Source: Phycisphaerae bacterium
GTDB lineage: Bacteria > Planctomycetota > Phycisphaerae > UBA1845 > JAFGLZ01
Assembly: GCA_016927755.1 (NCBI GenBank)
Contig: JAFGLZ010000222.1
Span: 1 to 64,000, forward strand
Direction of reading: 5' to 3'
DNA length: 64,000 nt
Both the position numbers and the translations under genes were made by a program. Each line of letters starts with the position of its first letter. The stretch's first letter is position 1. Below, one piece after another: positions 26,217 through 35,286 of this stretch. The notes beneath the pieces were generated by a model that saw only the letters and a program-made list of their open reading frames with translations, did not search any database and was not told the DNA's origin.

Positions 26217-27323
26217 TCAGTCATATTGCCCGAATTCGTGGTAGGCGTCGAAGAGCGCGCGGACGTTCTCGCTGGCCACATCGGGCAGGATGTTGTGGGC
26301 GGTTCCGAAGATGTAGCCGCCGCCGGGGCCCATGATGCGGGCACGGTCGGCGACGTGGTCTCGGACGTCTTGGGGGCTGCCGTGGGGCAGGACGCGTTGG
26401 ATATCGATCCCGCCTTGGAAGCAGAGGTCTTGGCCGTAGTCTTGCTTGAGCATGGTGAGGTCCATGCCGGCCTGTGGTTGGAGCGACTGCAGGACGTCGA
26501 GCCCGGCGTCGATGAAGTCGCGGACGAGGGTCGTGACGTTTCCGCAGGTGTGGTACATGGTCCTCAGGCCGTAGCGGTGGGCCAAGGCGTTGTACTTGGC
26601 GAAGTTGTCCTTGAAGAATCGGCGGTAGAGCTCGGGGGAGACCCACGGGCCGGTTTGGGTGCCCATGTCGTCGCCCATGAAGAAGACGTCGGCCAGGCCC
26701 CGGGTCGCCTCGAAGATCCGTTCGTAGTGCGTCAGGTAGAAGCCGACGACGTGGTCGAGGATGCACTCGCCGAGATCGGGCTCGGTCATCAGATCGACGA
26801 GGAACTGCTCGGCGCCGCGGAGATACATGGCGGGCTTGAGCTGCGCGGCGCGGTCAAGTCGGTCTGCGCCGATCACGACGGCGTAGCCGGCCCGGCGGAT
26901 CGCCTCGCACTCCTGGGCCATTTGCGAGTAGTCGTACATGTCGGTGTCGGGCCAGAGGGGGTAGGCGTCGATCTCGGCGACGGTAGTCATGGCGGCCAGC
27001 GGGGGACGGGCCACGTGTTTGTATCGCCAGGACCACGGCGTGCCGTCGCGGCGAACGCCTTCGGTGGTCATCCAGGCCCGGGGCACGCCCCAATGGTCCT
27101 CGACCGTGCCGTCGTCGAAGGTCCGCAGCTTCCGACCGACGTACGTCGGGCCGAGGTGGTACCGAAGGTCGGCGCCCAATTCGCGGAGGAGCGCTTCTTT
27201 GTCGGCGAGCCCGCGTTCGGCGAGGAGGCGATCGGTCACGGCATCCGCTGCCCAGTAGTCGATAGGGATGCGATCGGCCTCGTGATGGTCGAGCGCGGTC
27301 AGAACTCGCTCACGTGGGGTCAT
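26217..27323 (-). CDS. uroporphyrinogen decarboxylase (URO-D) family protein
   Basis: 368 residues from the ATG at 27323 (MTPRERVLTALDHHEADRIP, the usual family start); an in-frame ATG at 27338 is the alternative. The family pattern DRIPIDYWAADAV, then YSQMAQECEAI, FFMGDDMGTQTGPW, and the HxC motif YHTCGN that binds zinc in corrinoid methyltransferases of the MtaA/CmuA type are visible. These cytoplasmic enzymes move methyl groups from corrinoid proteins or degrade methylated compounds; true HemE is less likely because of sequence divergence. It lies downstream of the glycosidase gene on the same strand, separated by a cluster of palindromic repeats. Confidence 0.82.
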   Translation of the reverse strand: MTPRERVLTALDHHEADRIPIDYWAADAVTDRLLAERGLADKEALLRELGADLRYHLGPTYVGRKLRTFDDGTVEDHWGVPRAWMTTEGVRRDGTPWSWRYKHVARPPLAAMTTVAEIDAYPLWPDTDMYDYSQMAQECEAIRRAGYAVVIGADRLDRAAQLKPAMYLRGAEQFLVDLMTEPDLGECILDHVVGFYLTHYERIFEATRGLADVFFMGDDMGTQTGPWVSPELYRRFFKDNFAKYNALAHRYGLRTMYHTCGNVTTLVRDFIDAGLDVLQSLQPQAGMDLTMLKQDYGQDLCFQGGIDIQRVLPHGSPQDVRDHVADRARIMGPGGGYIFGTAHNILPDVASENVRALFDAYHEFGQYD

Positions 27324-27350
27324 GGTGGCTGTTTCCATGCGGTGTTCGTG

Positions 27351-27534
27351 GGATGGGCATCCTGCCCATGGGCTTGCACGGACATTCCGCTCATGTGCTT
27401 CCACGGGCGAGATGCCCGTGCTACGGGTGACGCAGGCTTCCAGCCGGCGTAAGCGCGGCCCCGCGCCGTTCTGTCGAATGCAGGCAAGATGCCTGCGTTA
27501 CATGTGCTTCCACGGGCAAGATGCCTGTGCTACG
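27351..27534. repeat. cluster of five palindromic repeat units
   Basis: Units at about 27351-27370 (GATGGGCA-TCC-TGCCCATG, opposite orientation), 27392-27425 (CACGGGCG-AGA-TGCCCGTG), 27431-27453 (CGCAGGCTTCCAGCCGGCG), 27477-27501 (GCAGGCA-AGA-TGCCTGC) and 27501-27534 (CACGGGCA-AGA-TGCCTGTG). Two units share the leader CATGTGCTTC. The region holds nothing else and separates the URO-D gene from the glycosidase gene. Confidence 0.8.
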
Positions 27535-27590
27535 CCGTGGCGACCTGTCGACGTCTCAATTCGCCGAGGCTTCTCGAGGCGGAGCCCCGC

Positions 27591-30500
27591 TCAGCTTCGA
27601 ATGCTCAGCACCGGCGGCGCTAACAGGCCGCAGGGGTAGAGGTTGTAGGCCTCCTGCCACTGCTCGCCTTCGGTGATGAAGTTGCCGGGTCCCGTCCAAG
27701 GGGGCTCGGGCGGGGCCTGGTGGAGCGGCCCGAAGGCGTTGTGCCGGTGCCCGATCACCTCGATGCCGAGATCGATCACGTCGCCCTGGATTGCGTCGGT
27801 GATGTCCAATTCGTAGGGCTGCCACTTGACGTAACCGGCCGGTCTGCCGTCGACGAGCACTCGGACGACGCCGCCGGCGTATTTCGGCAGGACGACGAAC
27901 ACCCGCTCTTCCGCTTGTCGCATGATCTTGATCTGTCGTCGGTAGGTGACCGAGCCCGCGTAGAAGGGCAGTCCCTGCTTGCACCAGTCGCCGGCGTGGA
28001 GCTTGGCCGGAATAGCGGTGACGGTGGCTCGCAGTACGGAGGCATCGAGCTTGACGCCGAACGCTCCAAGCAGGAACGACGCCTCGAGATTGTCCCCTTC
28101 GACGAAGTCGACGTGCATCTCGATCTCGTTGACGCCGACGCGGAGCAGGGCCGGGTCGATCGGCAGTCGGCGGATTGATCTGTCGGTCCACCATCCGTCG
28201 TCCGCGTCTGACGAGACGCTCTGTCCGTTGACGGTGATCGCGAATCGCTCGGGGGTCTCGACCGCCAGCCAGATCGGGCCGGGGGGCAACTCGTCGATCT
28301 GAACCACGTAGCGGAGCGCCAGGGGCGTGGGCTCTTCGCTCTTGGGTGGGCGGGCCCAGGGCTGGACCATAGCGCCGCCTCGTCGCGGCAGCTCGAGTGC
28401 GTCGCGGACGGCCTGGTCGACCTTGAGGATCTCGGTCGGCCCGTGCCAGTGGTCGTCGCGGAGTCGATACTGGGCCTTGTCGAGCACGAAGACGTTGGGC
28501 TCGTCGAGGTGGTAGCTCCACTTACCGCCCAGGGGGGTGCGAGCCACTTCCATGTGTCCGCGGCGCAGGGGCAGATCGTTGTTGCTGTCGGATCGGATGA
28601 CGAACAGCCGGCTGCCCACCGGCGGGAGCGAGGTAATGATCGTCATGGCGCCGCCGTCCATGATCGTCTCGGTGCGGTGGCGCTCGCCCGTGACGGGGTC
28701 CCACTCCTCGGCGGCTGCCCCTTGAACTTGAATATGGACCAGGTTGTGTCCCCGCTTCCGGTCGCGATTGACGACGAAGAGGTATTGCGCGTCGCGCTCG
28801 CTTCGGAGCATGTAGATCACGGGGGCCAGGTTCTTGCCGTCGCCGCCGGTGATGCGGATCGTGCGTCCCGCCGGCTCTACGGCGCCGACCAGTGCAGCGC
28901 CGGCGAACGGTACGCTCGTGCACTCGCGGGCCAGCTCGGCGGCCGCGGCGTCCGTGATTGCGTCGACGTGCCTGGGCGCGGGGCCGGCGAAAACCACGGT
29001 TCCGCCGGCCTCGTGGAACTTGCGGAGCAGCGTCAGTGTACTCGATCGGACGGTCAGCATCGGCGGGACGACCACGACCTGATACGTGGCCTTGCCGACG
29101 CGCAAGGCGGGCGGGGCCTGCTTCGATTTGACCACCTTGGCCAGCCGCGAGAGCATCTCCTCGTCGCCGTAGTCGAAGTCGATCTGCGAATCGAGCAACC
29201 AGTTTCGCAGCTTGGCCAGGTCTGCGTCGAGCTTGAGCACGTCCTTGGCCTGGCGATAGCCTGCACGGCTTCGGACCCAGGTGCTTTCGATCGGATGGAC
29301 CACGAGCACGTCGCGGACGGGCCGGCCTCGCGTCATGAGGACGTTGACGCGCGCGAAGTAGTCCTCCACCTCCGCATAGTGCCGCCACCAGGGGGACTGG
29401 TAGAAGATCGAGGCCGGATAGTCGCGCTTGGCCTCGCCCGCCATCGTGTAGAACGACAGGTGCTGGCAGCGGAGGTTGACGCCGAGAGCGGCCTGCCAGT
29501 CGCCGACGGCCTTGTGGCTCTCGAAGTTGAACTGCCATCCGGTGCAGCCGTAGAGCTCGCTGAGCATCCACTTCCGTCCGGTCTGGTTCAGGGCGGAGGC
29601 GCACTGCTTGGCGGTGTCGAACTCGTCGTTGGGTTCGGTGAGGATGTCGATGCCGGGCGCCTGCATGTGCTCGTAGAAGCGCATGGCCGAGCCGACGACG
29701 TTGACCTGCGAGCTGGGCCGGGGCTCCTCGAGGACGTGCCCGGTGTGCATGAGCTTGTTCTTCTCGCACCACTCGCCGATCTGCCGGGCGAAGGCGTCGA
29801 CGAAGAGGTACGTGGTGCAATCGTGATAGTGCCATCGGGCTTGGCTGACCTCGGCGCCGTCGACGTCGAAGAAGAGCTCGGGTAGGTGGGCGATCAGGTC
29901 GTATCCGTAGCGTTTTTTGAAGATCTGGGGCAGCTTGGGCGTCCAGGCCAGGTCCATCTCGTCGCCGGGCTTCCGGGGGATCTCGGGTGACTGCGGCCAG
30001 CCATGGTTGGGCTCGTCGGTGAAGATGCCTGGGATGGTCTTGCCGAAGTGCTTTCCGTTCTTGGCGCGGTATCGCTGGTGCGTGACCTGGATGAACTTTC
30101 GGACGGCCTCATGGCTCATCGTGTCCAGGTAGGTATAGCCGTTGTACCAGGATGAATCCGGCATCAGGGCGACGTGGAAGACCATGCCGATCTGTCCCTC
30201 GGGGAGCTTCTTGAGGCCCGCCGGCGTGATCTTTCGGACGTCGAAGGCCTTGTCGCCGTCGAGCCGCGCGGCGAACAGCGCGAGGACGCTCTTGCCTTTT
30301 GCGTTGAACGATTTGGCGTCGGCCAGCTCGCACTTGAGGCGCCGCATGCGGTACTTGGGGTCTTTGGTGACGATGCCGCCGGCGGCGCCGCTGGGCCAAC
30401 GGTCTTCGTCATAGAGCCAGGCCTCCATGCCGAGCTTGGCGCACTCGTCGGCGCAGGCCTCGATGAGGTCGAACCACTCGTTTGATAGATAGGGGGTCGC

Positions 30501-30674
30501 CAGGCCCACGCGGGAGTGCATGAACGCACCGCCGAGCCCCATCTCGTGCATGATGCGGAGTTGCCGCCTGAGCTCCGCCTCTTCCAGCTTGCCGTTCCAC
30601 GCCCAGAAGGGCTTGCCCCGGTAGAGGGCGTCAGGTTCCTGGAATGCCTTGTGGATCGCCTTCATGTTCGCCAT
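27591..30674 (-). CDS. glycoside hydrolase, GH106-like (alpha-L-rhamnosidase type)
   Basis: 1027 residues from the ATG at 30674, which has GGAGGAGG six to seven bases upstream; the open frame continues upstream without a ribosome site. The start PFWAWNGKLEEAELRRQL, GLGGAFMHSRVGL and GMEAWLYDEDRWPSG shows the TIM-barrel pattern of the GH106-like family. The barrel spans about residues 15-480; a beta-sandwich-rich half follows, ending with a jelly-roll-like domain. There is no signal peptide, so it may act on imported oligosaccharide. A good promoter stands upstream. It is followed downstream by the URO-D gene. Confidence 0.8.
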   Translation of the reverse strand: MANMKAIHKAFQEPDALYRGKPFWAWNGKLEEAELRRQLRIMHEMGLGGAFMHSRVGLATPYLSNEWFDLIEACADECAKLGMEAWLYDEDRWPSGAAGGIVTKDPKYRMRRLKCELADAKSFNAKGKSVLALFAARLDGDKAFDVRKITPAGLKKLPEGQIGMVFHVALMPDSSWYNGYTYLDTMSHEAVRKFIQVTHQRYRAKNGKHFGKTIPGIFTDEPNHGWPQSPEIPRKPGDEMDLAWTPKLPQIFKKRYGYDLIAHLPELFFDVDGAEVSQARWHYHDCTTYLFVDAFARQIGEWCEKNKLMHTGHVLEEPRPSSQVNVVGSAMRFYEHMQAPGIDILTEPNDEFDTAKQCASALNQTGRKWMLSELYGCTGWQFNFESHKAVGDWQAALGVNLRCQHLSFYTMAGEAKRDYPASIFYQSPWWRHYAEVEDYFARVNVLMTRGRPVRDVLVVHPIESTWVRSRAGYRQAKDVLKLDADLAKLRNWLLDSQIDFDYGDEEMLSRLAKVVKSKQAPPALRVGKATYQVVVVPPMLTVRSSTLTLLRKFHEAGGTVVFAGPAPRHVDAITDAAAAELARECTSVPFAGAALVGAVEPAGRTIRITGGDGKNLAPVIYMLRSERDAQYLFVVNRDRKRGHNLVHIQVQGAAAEEWDPVTGERHRTETIMDGGAMTIITSLPPVGSRLFVIRSDSNNDLPLRRGHMEVARTPLGGKWSYHLDEPNVFVLDKAQYRLRDDHWHGPTEILKVDQAVRDALELPRRGGAMVQPWARPPKSEEPTPLALRYVVQIDELPPGPIWLAVETPERFAITVNGQSVSSDADDGWWTDRSIRRLPIDPALLRVGVNEIEMHVDFVEGDNLEASFLLGAFGVKLDASVLRATVTAIPAKLHAGDWCKQGLPFYAGSVTYRRQIKIMRQAEERVFVVLPKYAGGVVRVLVDGRPAGYVKWQPYELDITDAIQGDVIDLGIEVIGHRHNAFGPLHQAPPEPPWTGPGNFITEGEQWQEAYNLYPCGLLAPPVLSIRS

Positions 30675-30719
30675 AGGACCTCCTCCGTAGCGAATCCGCT
30701 TGGGTTGAGTTGGCGACCT

Positions 30720-30748
30720 GTTAAAACCGATCGGCCGTGAGAATGCAA
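30720..30748 (-). promoter_or_regulatory. sigma-70-like promoter for the GH106-like gene
   Basis: On the minus strand TTGCAT, a 17-base spacer, then TTTAAC, 46 bases before the ATG at 30674. Both boxes match the consensus at four of six positions with ideal spacing. The surrounding sequence is relatively AT-rich for this genome. Confidence 0.4.
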
Positions 30749-30884
30749 GGTAACGGCGGCGATCAAGCTCAATGCGCCGAGACGAGCGAGTGGCCGTCGG
30801 GTGGCCCACAGCCGCGGAGCGTGTCAGGGATGGCGGCGGTTTCGCACAAGCTTCTGTTTGGCATCGAATCGGGCACGCGTTCTT

Positions 30885-32771
30885 CTAGGGGGGTGTTGTG
30901 GCACGGAGCATCTTCTTGGCGTCTTGATGGTCGGGGTTGATGCGCAGCGTTTCGCGGAACTCCGCCGAGGCCTCGGATGTCCTGCCCTGCTGATACAGGA
31001 TCGTGCCTAGCTGGTGGTGGAGATTCGCCTGGCGGGGGCAGTGCGCCAGCGCCTGGCGACAAGCCTCGATGGCCCGATCAGTTTGTCCGCCATGCAGAAG
31101 CGCGGTGATCAAGCTCTGGTGGGCGGCGGCGAATCGCGGGTTGAGTCGAACGGCCTGCTCGAAGTGCGTGATGGCCTCCTGGACCTCGCCGCGCCTCAGG
31201 AGCAGGTTGCCGAAGTTGTAGTGCGCGACGGGGAAGTTCGGCGTGAGCCGTAGCGCTTCCCGGTAGTGCTTCTCCGCCCGTTCGAGCTCGCCCTTTTCGG
31301 CGAAGATGGCCGCGACGTTGTGGTGTGCGTTGGCATACCCGGGGTTGATCTCCAATGCCTTGAGGTAGTGTATGAGCGCCTCGTCCGTCTTATGCTGGTC
31401 GATGAGGGCATTGCCCAGCGCCCACTGGTAGATCGAGCATTCCGGGTGGTGGCGGACCATCTGCCGGGCGATCGTCTCCGTGTTCTTCCAATGGGCGTGG
31501 CGCTGGCGCGACGCTGTGACCTCTGCTGCCGCCAAGAGCAGAACGATCCCGGCGAGGCCGATCCGTTTGCCCTTCGAGGCCGGACCGAAGGACTGGCCGC
31601 TCCAGAATCTCGTCAGCGCCCAGGTCAACGGCAGCAGTAGACCGACGAGGGGGAAATACGCGTACTTGTCGCCCGCGGCCATCGTGCTGAATCGTACGAA
31701 GCTCGACGTCGGAAAGAGCGCGAGCAGGAAGAACAGCCCCCCTACGGCAAATGCCCGCGTCCAACGAACGGACACGGCGATCGCCACCGTCAGGACGGCC
31801 GTACCGATCAAGCCGGCCAAGACCATCGGGTGGGATGCGGACATCGGTTTGGGGAACGGATACGGCGAGGCGTAGTCCAAGGGAAGCAGGATTTCGCGCA
31901 GGTAGAGCACGATATTGTGGCACAGGATCAAGGGTCCCTGCAACGGCGCCTGCTCCCCGGGCAGGCCCAACTTGGCGGTGCGGACGTACGATGCGACCGC
32001 AATCAGCGCGAAGACGCCGCCTATGGCAAACAGCGGGATCTTCTCGATCACGGCCTTCATACCGCATCGACGCAGCGGCCAGAAGTCCAGGAGCAGCATC
32101 AGCAGCGGCAGGGGCGCGGTGTTCGGTTTCCCCAGCAGCGCCAGAAGATACGTCACGGCACAGATCACGAACCAGGTAACGTTCTCGCTCTGAACGAATC
32201 TCACGTAAGTGATCAGGCACAGCAGAGACAGCATGCAGATCAGCAGGGTCTTCTGCTCGCTGAGCCAGGGAATGACCTCGACGGTCACTGGATGGACCCC
32301 GTACAGCAGGCCGACCATGCCGGCGGTCCAGGGCTGGCCGAACAGCAAGTACAGCAGCAGGATTACCAGTGCCGTGTTGACGGCATGCATGACGATGCTG
32401 GTGTAGTGGTAAGGCCTCAGGTTGTCGCATCCGCCGACCATCGCGTACTCGACCATCAGGAAGACCATGCTCAGTGGATGATAGGGCCCGCGGACGGTGG
32501 ACGGGTCGAGGACCTCCGTGAAGAACTGTTTGGCGGATGCCCAGCCGGGGCTTCGGACCAGCTTGTTCTGCGTCAGGTACTGAGTATCGTCGATCCAGAT
32601 TGCCCTGGCCTCGAGCGCCGGCGCATGGGTCGCGATGACGGCGACGGACACGAGGAGAGTCAGGCACATCAGGAGGACGAGTTGGACGTTGCAGGCGTTG
32701 GGCTTGGGGCTATCCGTTTCGGCCGAAAGATGGTCTGGTGGAGGCTCGGGGCTTGTGGTACCATTCACCAT
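30885..32771 (-). CDS. TMTC-like membrane protein with TPR domain (1)
   Basis: 628 residues. After a soluble Pro-rich start, about ten transmembrane helices occupy residues 30-420, with the acidic motif IWIDDTQYLTQN in the first external loop as in TMTC/DUF1736 and GT-C transferases. Residues about 435-620 are five tetratricopeptide repeats (for example ALIHYLKALEINPGYANAHH, AEKHYREALRLTPNFPVAHY). This architecture is that of putative O-mannosyltransferases. It probably glycosylates or scaffolds exported proteins. The homologous gene at 32905 is divergently oriented, 133 bases away. Confidence 0.83.
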   Translation of the reverse strand: MVNGTTSPEPPPDHLSAETDSPKPNACNVQLVLLMCLTLLVSVAVIATHAPALEARAIWIDDTQYLTQNKLVRSPGWASAKQFFTEVLDPSTVRGPYHPLSMVFLMVEYAMVGGCDNLRPYHYTSIVMHAVNTALVILLLYLLFGQPWTAGMVGLLYGVHPVTVEVIPWLSEQKTLLICMLSLLCLITYVRFVQSENVTWFVICAVTYLLALLGKPNTAPLPLLMLLLDFWPLRRCGMKAVIEKIPLFAIGGVFALIAVASYVRTAKLGLPGEQAPLQGPLILCHNIVLYLREILLPLDYASPYPFPKPMSASHPMVLAGLIGTAVLTVAIAVSVRWTRAFAVGGLFFLLALFPTSSFVRFSTMAAGDKYAYFPLVGLLLPLTWALTRFWSGQSFGPASKGKRIGLAGIVLLLAAAEVTASRQRHAHWKNTETIARQMVRHHPECSIYQWALGNALIDQHKTDEALIHYLKALEINPGYANAHHNVAAIFAEKGELERAEKHYREALRLTPNFPVAHYNFGNLLLRRGEVQEAITHFEQAVRLNPRFAAAHQSLITALLHGGQTDRAIEACRQALAHCPRQANLHHQLGTILYQQGRTSEASAEFRETLRINPDHQDAKKMLRATTPP

Positions 32772-32904
32772 GGAAACAGCCTATCGCGGGGGTGCCTGAG
32801 CGCCAAGCCGATCGTGCCCAGACCCGAAGGGCTTGCCCGCAGAGAGATACAGGATTCTCCCTCTTCCGGATGGTCTCGCCAGATCGAGTGCGGCATCAGC
32901 AGGC

Positions 32905-35208
32905 ATGGACACGACGGATCCAACATCGACTGGAACGACCTGTCCATGCAGCGATGCGCCCGATGCCGCCACCCCAGCGTGCCGCATTCCTCGGTGGTCG
33001 GCCATTGCGCTGCCGGCGGCAGTCTTCCTCATCACGTGCGTGGCGTTCCTACCGGCGGCTCGGAACGAGTTCGTCAGTCTCGACGACCACAAGAACTTCC
33101 AGAAGAACCACCACTACCGCGGCCTGGGGCCCGAGAACATCAAGTGGGCGTGGACGACGTTCCACAACGGCGCCTACCAACCGCTGAGCTGGATGCTGTT
33201 CAGCGCGGAGTACGTTGCCTGGGGGTTGAACCCCACGGGGTATCACGTCGTCAGCGTCCTGCTGCAGGCGGTCAACGGCGTGCTGTTCTATTGGGTGGCG
33301 CTGAGGCTGCTAGCCCTGGCGATGCCGGCGGCCGGGCGGGACCATCCGGACGCGCTTCGGTTCTCGGCCGGGCTGGCGGCGCTGCTCTTCTCGGTGCATC
33401 CCCTGCGGACGGAGGCTGTGGCGTGGCTGTCGACGCAGCCGTATCTGCCCGTGGGGTTGTTCTACCTGCTGTCGATCCTGGCATACCTCCGCGCCTGCGG
33501 TGATCATCCCGAGCGGCGGGGGAGCATTCCGTGGCTGGCGCTGTCTTGCCTGTTGTACGGGTGCTCGATCCTGTCGAAGGGCGTGGGCGTGGCGCTGGTC
33601 GTCGTGCTGGTCCTGCTCGACGTCTATCCGCTCCGTCGGCTGTGGCCGGGCAGGCGAGGGAGGCACGCGGGCCCGCCGACGTGGGTGATTCTGCTCGAGA
33701 AGGCCCCGTTTCTGATCTTCACGATCGCCTCCGCGCTGCTGGCGCTGCGGAGCAAGGTCGAGGCGATGGTGCCGGTTCAGGGCTACGACATCCCACATCG
33801 GGTGGTGCAGGCCGCCTGGGGCGTCATGTTCTACCTCTACAAGACGGTCTTGCCGTTCGACCTGTCGCCGTGGTACCAGTTCCGCGACGGGTTCAGCATC
33901 GCCGAACCGCAGTTCGTGGTGAGCGCCGCGCTGGTCGTGGCGATCACGATAGCGGCGGTCGCGTCGTATCGCCGCTGGCTGCCGGGGACGGTGCTGTGGG
34001 CGTACTACCTGATCGCGCTGCTGCCGCTGACGCACCTGGTGAAGATCGGTCGCCAGGCGGCGGCCGACCGCTACACGTACGTGGCATGCATGGGCTGGGC
34101 GATCCTGGGCGGGGCAGGCTTGCTGGCGGCGTGGTCCGCGCGATGCGAGGGGCGGTTGAAGCAGTCGACGTTCAAGGGGATCGCGGTGGCTTCGGCGGTG
34201 GTCTGCGCGATCCTGGCTGGATTGTCGTGGGAGCAGTCGAAGGTGTGGCGCGACGGGCTGACGCTGTGGACGCAGGCAGTCCGGGTGTCGCCGGGGATCT
34301 CGACGCCGCGGAACAACTTGTCACAGGAGCTTCGATTCAGAGGCGACCTGCGGGGGGCGATGCGGCACTTGAACGAGGCCATTCGACTCGCGCCGCGGCA
34401 GCCCGGCCCACTCGTCAATCGTGCGGCGGTGTTGCTGGAGATGGGCCGGCCCGAGCAGGCCATGGAGGATGCGCAAGCAGCGCTGAGGCTGGATCCGAAC
34501 AACGCATTCGCTTTCGGAACGCTTGGGGTCGCATACCTCAGCCAGGGACGCGTGGATGAGGCGATCACGATGTTGACCAGGGCCGTTGGCCTCGGCGAGA
34601 AGGACACGGCGGGGCGGTGCAACCTCGCCAACGCGCTGATCCGGAAGAAGCGATACGACGAGGCGGTCGCTCAGTGCGAGAGGATTCTGGCACTGGCGCC
34701 GGATCAGGCCGAGGCGCATAACCTTTGGGGGATGGCGCTCATCGGCAAGGGGCAGGTAGATGCGGGACTGGGACGATTCAGAACCGCGATCGCCGTCGAC
34801 CCCGATACGGTATCGGCCCGGACGAATCTGGCACACGCTCTGAGGGATCGCAAGGCGTATCGGGAGGCGATCGACGTCCTTGTCCAGGGGGCCAAACGTC
34901 CGGATCCCAATCCTCAGATCCTGGCGGCGCTGGCTCGGGAGCTGTTGACCTGTCCCGATGCGACCCTCCGCAACCCCGCCGAGGCGGCGGGGCTGGCCCG
35001 ACGGGCCAACGATCGCGCCAAGGGCCGGAGCTTCGAGTACCGCGAGCTTCTCGTGGGCGCCCTGGCGGCGTCCGGCGCCGCCGACGAGGCGGTCAAGGCC
35101 GCTACCGAGGCGCTGGAACTGGCCGGGAGGCTGAACCAGGCCCAGTGGGTCGAGCGTTTCGAGCGGCAACTCGAGTCACTTCGACAGCATCAGTCCGGTG
35201 TTCGTTGA
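32905..35208 (+). CDS. TMTC-like membrane protein with TPR domain (2)
   Basis: 767 residues from the ATG at 32905; a TTG at 32833 is in frame but would add a poorly conserved extension. Same architecture as the divergent neighbour: acidic loop motif FVSLDDHKNFQKN, about ten transmembrane helices to residue 450, then at least six TPRs (AMRHLNEAIRLAPRQPGP, AMEDAQAALRLDPNNAFAFG) and an alpha-helical tail with a further TPR-like part (AAGLARRANDRAKG). The two are distant paralogues rather than recent copies. A role in glycosylation or in assembling envelope complexes is inferred from the family. Confidence 0.83.
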   Translation: MDTTDPTSTGTTCPCSDAPDAATPACRIPRWSAIALPAAVFLITCVAFLPAARNEFVSLDDHKNFQKNHHYRGLGPENIKWAWTTFHNGAYQPLSWMLFSAEYVAWGLNPTGYHVVSVLLQAVNGVLFYWVALRLLALAMPAAGRDHPDALRFSAGLAALLFSVHPLRTEAVAWLSTQPYLPVGLFYLLSILAYLRACGDHPERRGSIPWLALSCLLYGCSILSKGVGVALVVVLVLLDVYPLRRLWPGRRGRHAGPPTWVILLEKAPFLIFTIASALLALRSKVEAMVPVQGYDIPHRVVQAAWGVMFYLYKTVLPFDLSPWYQFRDGFSIAEPQFVVSAALVVAITIAAVASYRRWLPGTVLWAYYLIALLPLTHLVKIGRQAAADRYTYVACMGWAILGGAGLLAAWSARCEGRLKQSTFKGIAVASAVVCAILAGLSWEQSKVWRDGLTLWTQAVRVSPGISTPRNNLSQELRFRGDLRGAMRHLNEAIRLAPRQPGPLVNRAAVLLEMGRPEQAMEDAQAALRLDPNNAFAFGTLGVAYLSQGRVDEAITMLTRAVGLGEKDTAGRCNLANALIRKKRYDEAVAQCERILALAPDQAEAHNLWGMALIGKGQVDAGLGRFRTAIAVDPDTVSARTNLAHALRDRKAYREAIDVLVQGAKRPDPNPQILAALARELLTCPDATLRNPAEAAGLARRANDRAKGRSFEYRELLVGALAASGAADEAVKAATEALELAGRLNQAQWVERFERQLESLRQHQSGVR

Positions 35209-35286
35209 CGCGGATGCGCCGGGCCTGTAGCATCCAATCCGATTGTCTACCGTGTGCGTGACGGACGACCTGACAAGGTGAGCACG

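Noticed and set aside
27351..27534. CRISPR array
   Set aside because: Repeat units are palindromes of differing sequence and orientation with no regular spacers and no cas genes.
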